Source: Myxococcales bacterium UBA1660 (GTDB lineage Bacteria > Myxococcota_A > Polyangia > Polyangiales > Houyiibacteriaceae). Taken from it: 64,000 nt of DNA. The position numbers and the translations under genes are program-made. The stretch lies in NCBI GenBank assembly GCA_002320815.1, contig DCLA01000039.1:4540-68539 (forward strand), in the 5' to 3' direction. A model generated the notes under the pieces. The model did not search any database, was not told the origin of the DNA, and was given only the letters and a program-made list of their open reading frames with translations. Position 1 is the stretch's first letter, and every line of letters starts with the position of its first letter. This document shows positions 58,581-64,000 of this stretch, in pieces.

Positions 58581-59501
58581 TCAGAGCGTGGCGAGGTGGG
58601 CTTCGGTCGCCGACCAGAGCCGCTCGGCCAGGTCCATGTCCCGGCCGAGCCGGCTCGACTTGGCCGGGTTGCAGTCCACGAAGTACTCCCCATTGGCGTC
58701 GAGGGGGCGAGCCAGCACGTAGCACTGGGTGGCCGCCCCCTGGGCCACGCTCTTCATCGCGAGGACCGAGGCGATGGGGTAGACGATCCGCGCGATCCAC
58801 GGCAGGTGGCGGCCGAGCTCGGTGTCGATGACCCCCGGGTGCACGGCGTTGGCGATCCGTCCGCGGCCCTCGGCGGCGAAGCGGCGACCGAGCTCGCGGG
58901 CGAAGAGGAGGTTGGCCAGCTTGGACTGCCCGTAGGCGGTGCGGGGCGAGTACCCCTGGGAGCAGGCCAGGTCGTCGAGACGGATCCCCTCGGGCGGCGC
59001 CCACCCGTGGGCCCCGGAGGAGAGCATCACCACGCGGCCACCGTCCTGGAGGTGGTCGAGCAGGCCGGTCACCAGCATGAAGTGACCGAAGTGGTTCACG
59101 AAGAGCTGCTTCTCGACGCCGTGCACCACCTCGCGCTGGGGCAGCATCATCACCCCGGCGTTGGCCAGGATCCCGTCCAGGCTCTCCGTCCGCTCGCGCA
59201 CGGTCTCCACGCAGGCGCGCACCGACTCGGGATCGGAGAGCTCGCAGGCGACGGGGATGGCGTCTTCGCCCACCGCCGCGCAGGCGGCCCGAGCTTTGTC
59301 CAAGGTGCGCGCGGTGCCGACGATGCGCGCGCCGCGGCGCGCGAGGACCTTCGCGCTCTCCGCGCCGAGGCCCGAGTTCACCCCGGTGACGACGTAGGTC
59401 TTTCCGTGGAGGTCGAGGTCCGCGGTGACCTCCTCCGCGGTGGAGGCGTAGCCGTAGCCGTTGGGGCCGCCGCGCCCCTTGATCATCGATACCAGCGACA
59501 T
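58581..59501 (-). CDS. Short-chain dehydrogenase (retinol dehydrogenase-like)
   Basis: The 306-residue classical SDR has YVVTGVNSGLGAESAKVLARRG (TGxxxGxG), DGILANAGVMMLP (NNAG variant ANAG), VVMLSSGAHGW (Ser) and AYGQSKLANLLFARELGRR (YxxxK). HPGVIDTELGRHLPW follows the active site. The order and length are those of WWOX/retinol dehydrogenase-like enzymes acting on alcohols or ketones of lipids. The ATG at 59501 is close to the divergent lipoprotein gene. It may be co-transcribed with pirin downstream (73 bases apart). Confidence 0.92.
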   Translation of the reverse strand: MSLVSMIKGRGGPNGYGYASTAEEVTADLDLHGKTYVVTGVNSGLGAESAKVLARRGARIVGTARTLDKARAACAAVGEDAIPVACELSDPESVRACVETVRERTESLDGILANAGVMMLPQREVVHGVEKQLFVNHFGHFMLVTGLLDHLQDGGRVVMLSSGAHGWAPPEGIRLDDLACSQGYSPRTAYGQSKLANLLFARELGRRFAAEGRGRIANAVHPGVIDTELGRHLPWIARIVYPIASVLAMKSVAQGAATQCYVLARPLDANGEYFVDCNPAKSSRLGRDMDLAERLWSATEAHLATL

Positions 59502-59619
59502 GGACCGAGGGTGCCCCCGGGGACGCGGGACCGCCAGCGCTGGGTGCGGTGACCCGCGGACTCCGGTAACCTGGGCGACCCAATCGACGCGAAGCGGACA
59601 CGCTCGCGTCGCCATCGCC

Positions 59620-60720
59620 ATGAGCCGTCTTTCCTTCTCCTCGCCGAGCGCGCCCGCCGCGCTCTTCCTCGTGTCGTTCGCCTTCGCCGCCGGCTGTGGC
59701 GACGACTCCGCCGCCGTCATGGACCTGGGCCCCCTGCCAGGCGACGCCGGCGAGATCCCGGACATGACGGTCGACGCCTTCGAGCCGCTGCTCGATCGCG
59801 ACGGCACCGACCGACTCGAGCCCTGTTTCGAGGATCCCTCCCAGTGCACCTCCGTCGGCCCCTGGGAGCGCGCGCGCTGGAGCTTCGACTTCGCCTGCCC
59901 CATCACCTCGGTCTGGGAGGTCGACCTCCGCTCCACCGGGCTCACCACGCTGACCGTCGTCGACTCGGTGGGCTCCGTCGGCGACTCCCGGTCGCCGGGG
60001 ACCGAGCACACGGTGATCTTCACCAGCCTCGACGAGGTCGGCACCTGCACGGCCACCGTCGAGCTCCCCGAGGACGGCGACTTCAACCTGCACATCGTCC
60101 AGCTCGAGCCCGCCCTCGACGACCTCCAGTGCGACGAACTCTGCCTCTCGGACTCCCCGGCCGGTGTCGCCCGCGGCTGCGATTGCGCGCGCACCTGCCA
60201 CAACGCCTGCACCCCGCTGGGCATGGACTGCGGCCTCCCCTGCAACCGCGACGTGCCCGGCTACGCCTGCCCCTTCATGGAGGCGGACGTCGAGGCCAGC
60301 GACGACTGCACCTACTACGAATCGGACACCGACTCCTTCGAGCATCGCGGCCGCTGCTATCGCTGCGGTGACGGCAACCAGTGTTGCTACACCGACGGCC
60401 ACGACAACGGCACCGGGAGCTACGACATCTGCCCACCGCTGGACCCGGGCCCCAACGACCCCGACCCCCACGGCTGCTCCGGTGTCTTCGATCACTGCGA
60501 CTGCGACGTCACCCCGCTCTGCGGCTGCATGGCGCAGATGGGCGAGCTGGACCTCTGTGACGAGTGCATCGGCACCGAGAACATCGGCCTGAGCTGCAAC
60601 GGGCCCGGCGACGACGCCACCTTCTGCGCCCGCGCGGCCGCGGCGGCGACCGAAGGCTACGACTGGTGCGGGCAGCTCTTCGACGTCGAGACCTGCTTCG
60701 ACCTACCGGACGGCTTCTGA
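59620..60720 (+). CDS. Cysteine-rich lipoprotein of the Polyangia type
   Basis: The 366-residue lipoprotein (FAFAAGCGDDSAA, Cys ~29) has an N-terminal acidic spacer, a beta-rich domain (~70-165; RWSFDFACPITSVWEVDLRSTG) and a cysteine-rich C-terminal half with about 28 Cys in irregular spacing (CDELCLSD, CDCARTCHNACTP, CGLPCNRD, RCYRCGDGNQCCYTD, CDCDVTPLCGCM). It is likely anchored in the outer membrane and exposed. No enzymatic motif is visible. The start at 59620 gives the signal. Its end overlaps the convergent gene by 18 bases. Confidence 0.8.
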   Translation: MSRLSFSSPSAPAALFLVSFAFAAGCGDDSAAVMDLGPLPGDAGEIPDMTVDAFEPLLDRDGTDRLEPCFEDPSQCTSVGPWERARWSFDFACPITSVWEVDLRSTGLTTLTVVDSVGSVGDSRSPGTEHTVIFTSLDEVGTCTATVELPEDGDFNLHIVQLEPALDDLQCDELCLSDSPAGVARGCDCARTCHNACTPLGMDCGLPCNRDVPGYACPFMEADVEASDDCTYYESDTDSFEHRGRCYRCGDGNQCCYTDGHDNGTGSYDICPPLDPGPNDPDPHGCSGVFDHCDCDVTPLCGCMAQMGELDLCDECIGTENIGLSCNGPGDDATFCARAAAAATEGYDWCGQLFDVETCFDLPDGF

Positions 60721-62541
60721 CTCCAGGGGCGGCAGCGGCTGCCCGTAGAGCTCGGCCCAGAGCGCGGCGGCGGCGTTCGCCAGCGCTTCGCCGGTCCGGC
60801 TCCGGAGCTCCTGGTGGAGGGCCCCCAGGGCCTCGCGCTGGACCCCGCCCCGGACCACCAGGTCCTCGTGGGCGATCCCGAGCTGGCGGGCGAGCCCCTC
60901 GAAGATGAGCACCGCGCCCGCCGACTCGGCGCTGCCCCAGTCGTGCCGGGCGTAGAGGGTGCGGCCGATGAGCGCCAGGTTCGTCCGGGCCAGGCTCGCC
61001 GAGCGGGCGATCTCCGAGAGGTAGGCGCTGAGCTCGGCGCGCCGATGCCACGCGCGCCGATCGCGGCCTCCGTCGGCCCGGGTGGGCGCGCCCAGCCGTT
61101 CGTCCAGGCGCGGGGACGGCGCGCGGAGGACGTCGGCCCCGAAGTCGAGCCGGTGCTGCGCCTCGTGTCGTTCGATGGAGTCGGCGAAGGCCCGCTCGAG
61201 GAGCCCATAGGCGCGGCGGACCGCTTCGTCTTCCAGGTCGTCCTGGACCCCCAGGAGCTCGCGCCACTCCGCCCCCGGGAGCCGCGCCTCCAGCGCGGCG
61301 TAGCTCTCGAGGTCCATGTCGACGCCGCCGGGTCGGCGCATCACCAGGCTCTCCGCGTAGCGCTCCTGCCAGCGGTCGAAGAGGGCTCGGCGGCGCGCCA
61401 TCAGCTCCCCGAGGACCAGCGCGTCGTCGCCGGCGATGGCCACGGCCAGCTCCCGGGCATCCGTCGCCGCGGCGCGCTCGATGGCCTCCATCGGCGGCGC
61501 CGCGTCGTCGAGCAGGGGCATGCGCGCGTCGGCGCCGAGGCTGGGCAGGATGTAGTCGACCATGTGCCGCTCGACGCGCTCCTGGAGCACCAGCGCGTCG
61601 CGCACCTGTTCGCGGGTGAAGCCCAACACGCTGCGCCCGACGTTCAGGTCGTCGAGCCGCGTGAGCGTGAGGACCCGGACTCGCTCGGCGCCGCTGCGGT
61701 AGAAGCGCACCCGCTCGACCCGGAAGGTCGAGAAGTGCACTCGGTTGCGGCCCTGGCGGTTGGTGAGGACCTCGGCGTCCACGTAGTACCCCCAGCCGCG
61801 CTCGGCGATGGCCGCGTTCAACGCGTCGACGGAGCGCACGTGGCTGTCGCTGGCCGGCGCCTGGTCCGCGGCGACGAGGTCCCGGGCCTGGACCAGCACC
61901 GCATGCACGAACGACGCGAAGTCGGCGTCCGCCACCGCGGTGGCCTCTCGCACCAAGCGCGCGCTCCCGTCGTCCACCCGGGCCAGCGCTTCGGCGGGCT
62001 CCTCCCCGGTGGCGCGCGTGGCGCGGAGGCGGTCGAGGAGGACCACCCACTCGGGCAGCGAACGAGCGAAGAACTCGGTGACCTCCGGCGCCCCCGCGGG
62101 CGGACGTCCGCCGGCGGTCCAGGCGTCGTTGCGCTCCACCAGGGTCTCCCGGAGGTCGGGCGGGGGTCGCGTGAGCCACCACCCCGCGGCGCCGAGGCAG
62201 AGCAGCGTGCCCAGCGCCGCGACCACCAGGACCGCGGTGGGCGTGCCGTGGCCCGGCTCCGGCGGGGCGGGATGCGCCGCGAAGCGCTCCGCCGAGGTCG
62301 CCGGGTCCAGGGTCCCGTCGCCCTCGCCGAGGACCTCCAGGAATGCCAACCGGTGCACGTGGGCCTCGTCGTCCGCGTGGACCGCCGTGAGGAGGACCTC
62401 GGCGACGACCCGCTGCACCCGGCGGCGGACCCGGCCGCGGACCAGCGGGTCGAGGCGCGGGTAGACCTCCCGGCGGGCCGCAGGCCGGTCGTCGGCGCGG
62501 GCGAGCGCGTGGAGGACCCAGAGGACGCGGGTGCGGATCAC
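60703..62541 (-). CDS. Single-pass membrane protein with an HEAQH motif
   Basis: The 612-residue protein (start GTG at 62541; ATG at 62598 is an alternative of 631 residues) has a ~85-residue N-terminal cytoplasmic helical domain, one membrane helix (~95-120, AVLVVAALGTLLCLGAAGWWL) and a large periplasmic helical domain. About residue 470 it reads DSIERHEAQHRLDFG, an HExxH-type sequence, as in zinc metallopeptidases. A third ligand cannot be placed with confidence. No family recognised; a membrane-anchored peptidase is a fair guess. Its start region overlaps that of the divergent membrane protein gene. Confidence 0.75.
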   Translation of the reverse strand: MIRTRVLWVLHALARADDRPAARREVYPRLDPLVRGRVRRRVQRVVAEVLLTAVHADDEAHVHRLAFLEVLGEGDGTLDPATSAERFAAHPAPPEPGHGTPTAVLVVAALGTLLCLGAAGWWLTRPPPDLRETLVERNDAWTAGGRPPAGAPEVTEFFARSLPEWVVLLDRLRATRATGEEPAEALARVDDGSARLVREATAVADADFASFVHAVLVQARDLVAADQAPASDSHVRSVDALNAAIAERGWGYYVDAEVLTNRQGRNRVHFSTFRVERVRFYRSGAERVRVLTLTRLDDLNVGRSVLGFTREQVRDALVLQERVERHMVDYILPSLGADARMPLLDDAAPPMEAIERAAATDARELAVAIAGDDALVLGELMARRRALFDRWQERYAESLVMRRPGGVDMDLESYAALEARLPGAEWRELLGVQDDLEDEAVRRAYGLLERAFADSIERHEAQHRLDFGADVLRAPSPRLDERLGAPTRADGGRDRRAWHRRAELSAYLSEIARSASLARTNLALIGRTLYARHDWGSAESAGAVLIFEGLARQLGIAHEDLVVRGGVQREALGALHQELRSRTGEALANAAAALWAELYGQPLPPLESEAVR

Positions 62542-62596
62542 CGCGGGAGGGTACCCCGCCGGTCGCTGGACCTCACCGCGCGTGATAGAGAGCCGC

Positions 62597-63046
62597 ATGC
62601 ACGGGGCGGACGAACACGATCTGGTGGTGGCCGCGGCCACGCCGAGCACGGTGAAGGCCGCCGCGGCCTTCGTGGCCCTGGCGGGGCTCTTCGTGGCGCT
62701 CACGGGTCTCCAGGTGATCTCGCTCCGCTGGAGCCAGCCCTGGCGCAACGCGATGCCCCTGGTCTTCCTGGCTCTGGGCGTGGCGATGATCCCCCTGGGC
62801 GCGAAGCTCTACCGGGGTCGCGCCTTCGCCGCGATCGGCGGGCTGGCGTGCGCCGGGCTGTGCGCGCTGGGGACCTGCACCTGGTTCGTGGTGACCTGGG
62901 GCTCGGTCTTCTCCCTGATGAACATCGCCGCGGTGCCCCTCTGCGTCCTGGGGGCGCTCTTCTCGGCCCTCTCCATCCCGGCCACCCGCCGCATGGACGA
63001 GGCGCGCGCGCGCCTCGCCGACCAGGGCCTCGACGTCGGCTTCTGA
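62597..63046 (+). CDS. Four-helix membrane protein of unknown function
   Basis: A 149-residue protein with four hydrophobic segments (about 18-40, 52-68, 75-97 and 103-125) and short loops. The tail ATRRMDEARARLADQGLDVGF is cytoplasmic by the positive-inside rule. No family is recognised. The ATG at 62597 is within a GCATGC shared with the possible ATG of the divergent gene. Its stop overlaps the next gene's ATG by one base (TGATG), so the pyrophosphatase-like gene is translationally coupled to it. Confidence 0.75.
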   Translation: MHGADEHDLVVAAATPSTVKAAAAFVALAGLFVALTGLQVISLRWSQPWRNAMPLVFLALGVAMIPLGAKLYRGRAFAAIGGLACAGLCALGTCTWFVVTWGSVFSLMNIAAVPLCVLGALFSALSIPATRRMDEARARLADQGLDVGF

Positions 63047-63462
63047 TGGACCGCCGGGTCGAGGTCGTGGTGGAGGTCCCCCGCTTCAGCCCGGTGAAGC
63101 GCGGGCCGAGCGGCGCCGTGGAGTTCATCTCCCCCCTACCCGCCCCGTTCAACTACGGCTCCATCCCCGGCACCCTCGCCGAGGACGGCGAGCCCCGCGA
63201 CGTACTGCTCCTGGGCCCCCGGCTGCCCCGCGGGGCCCGCGGCTCGGGCCTCGTCCTGGGGGTGGTGCGCTTTCTGGACGCCGGCGTCCCCGACCCCAAG
63301 GTCATCGCGGGCGAACGCCTCGGCGCCTTCGACCGGGCCCAGCTCGAGGCCTTCTTCCACGTGTACGCCCTGGCCAAGCGCCTCGCCGGCCGCCGGCCCA
63401 CCCGATACGAGGGGTTCGTGGCCGCGCGGGATTTCGCCCACATCGACGCCCTCCGGTTGTAG
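63046..63462 (+). CDS. Inorganic pyrophosphatase-like protein with an altered active-site signature
   Basis: The 138-residue protein resembles family I pyrophosphatase: VVVEVPRFSPVKR, FISPLPAPFNYGSIPGTLAEDGEPRDVLLLG and FLDAGVPDPKVIAGE. The usual DxDPxD signature reads DGEPRD, with Glu at the second Asp position; the DxxPxDxK metal pair of the second motif is kept. It is shorter than E. coli Ppa (175). Real activity may be lower or shifted to another phosphate compound. It starts inside the stop of the previous gene. Confidence 0.78.
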   Translation: MDRRVEVVVEVPRFSPVKRGPSGAVEFISPLPAPFNYGSIPGTLAEDGEPRDVLLLGPRLPRGARGSGLVLGVVRFLDAGVPDPKVIAGERLGAFDRAQLEAFFHVYALAKRLAGRRPTRYEGFVAARDFAHIDALRL

Positions 63463-63472
63463 GGTTCCCCCG

Positions 63473-64000
63473 ATGAACCGGGGTTTGGAGCTCGCGCTCG
63501 CGGTGGCCTGCGCGCTGACGTGGGTCGGCGCGTCCACCGCCTTCGCGCAGGATGCGGACGAGGACACCATCGCCGACGTCGAGGAGGCCGGCGTCGACAC
63601 CGACATGGACGGGACGCCGGACGACCTGGACACCGACTCCGACGGGGACGGCATCCTGGACCTCCATGAAGCCGGCGACGACGACCTGGAGACCCCAGCC
63701 GTCGACACCGACATGGACGGGCTCCCCGACTTCCGGGACCTCGACTCCGACGACGACGGCATCCCCGACGCCGTGGAAGCCGGCGACGACGACCCCGACT
63801 CGGCCCCGGTGGACACCGACCTCGACGGCGACCCGGACTTCGTGGACACCGACTCCGACGACGACGGCATCCCCGACGCCGAAGAGGGCGCCGACCCGAC
63901 CCGCGACACCGACGGCGACGGAGTCCCCGACTACCTCGACGACGACGCCGACGGCGACGGCATCCCCGACTTCGACGAGAGCGCCTTCGACCTCGATGGC
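63473..64000 (+). CDS. Secreted protein with thrombospondin type-3-like Ca-binding repeats (3' truncated)
   Basis: The frame opens with ATG at 63473, 10 bases after the preceding stop, and stays open to the window edge (176 codons). A signal peptide (LELALAVACALTWVGASTAFA|Q) is followed by repeats of the type DTDxDGxPDxxDxDSDxDGIxDxxEAG. The repeats are those of thrombospondin type-3 or RTX-like Ca-binding modules, very rich in Asp. It is exported, and probably surface-associated; later domains, such as an OmpA_C domain, lie outside the window. Confidence 0.85.
   Translation, partial: MNRGLELALAVACALTWVGASTAFAQDADEDTIADVEEAGVDTDMDGTPDDLDTDSDGDGILDLHEAGDDDLETPAVDTDMDGLPDFRDLDSDDDGIPDAVEAGDDDPDSAPVDTDLDGDPDFVDTDSDDDGIPDAEEGADPTRDTDGDGVPDYLDDDADGDGIPDFDESAFDLDG

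Overview
The window is very GC-rich (G/C at most third codon positions), densely coded, and has the gene content of a predatory or soil myxobacterium (Myxococcota, probably Polyangia, Sandaracinus-like; this placement is an inference from style, not from a marker gene). The signs are four large eukaryote-like Ser/Thr kinases fused to unusual sensor or effector domains, several cysteine-rich lipoproteins of the Polyangia type, a WXXGXW-type lipoprotein, a thrombospondin type-3 repeat protein, a nonribosomal peptide synthetase and a hybrid histidine kinase. No phage, insertion sequence, CRISPR array or rRNA operon is visible. One tRNA-Met gene with a clear promoter and terminator is present.

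Layout. 1-11.5 kb: respiratory and envelope housekeeping genes: the end of a membrane-anchored protein, heme O synthase and a SCO copper chaperone, an inverted pal-cpoB pair, a PEGA-domain kinase, an alpha/beta hydrolase, a divergent pair of short unknown genes around a palindromic control region, then tolQ-tolR-tolA-like-tolB and tRNA-Met. 11.5-21.4 kb: AlgH-family protein, acyltransferase, repeat-rich lipoprotein, a tandem pair of related membrane proteins, an Fpg/Nei glycosylase, and divergent polysaccharide genes (lipid-linked sugar transferase and Wza-like export protein). 21.4-34 kb: a signalling and secondary-metabolite block with a kinase fused to a periplasmic sugar-binding-type domain, a kinase fused to a macro domain, a one-module NRPS (formyltransferase, degenerate condensation domain, adenylation domain split by a luciferase-like monooxygenase, carrier domain), and a 1229-residue kinase-ATPase-TPR protein. 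34-40.5 kb: an amine oxidase-like flavoprotein, a large 2-oxoglutarate/Fe(II) oxygenase, a zinc alcohol dehydrogenase and a YetF-like membrane protein.

40.5-47.5 kb: a minus-strand glycoconjugate cluster. Four genes (PIG-L deacetylase, methyltransferase, glycosyltransferase, acyl-CoA dehydrogenase-like) are joined by three 4-base start/stop overlaps. Upstream are a cellulose-synthase-like glycosyltransferase, a second glycosyltransferase interrupted by one in-frame amber codon, and a GH1 glycosidase. 47.9-64 kb: mixed accessory genes: a short GT-like protein, a P-loop ATPase, a YdeI-like protein, a zinc-ribbon SDR, small secreted proteins, an outer-membrane MetA-like protein and a 4'-phosphopantetheinyl transferase that diverge over a set of three 31-bp repeats, a GAF/PAS hybrid histidine kinase, pirin, an SDR, a cysteine-rich lipoprotein, a membrane protein with an HEAQH motif, a pyrophosphatase-like protein and the start of a Ca-binding repeat protein.

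How the parts fit: tolQRAB plus pal-cpoB make a complete but rearranged Tol-Pal system. The phosphopantetheinyl transferase can prime the NRPS carrier domain. The kinases lie next to the polysaccharide and NRPS genes and may control them, but no direct evidence for this is in the sequence. Most starts were chosen by Shine-Dalgarno match, family length and neighbour overlap; alternatives are given where they matter.
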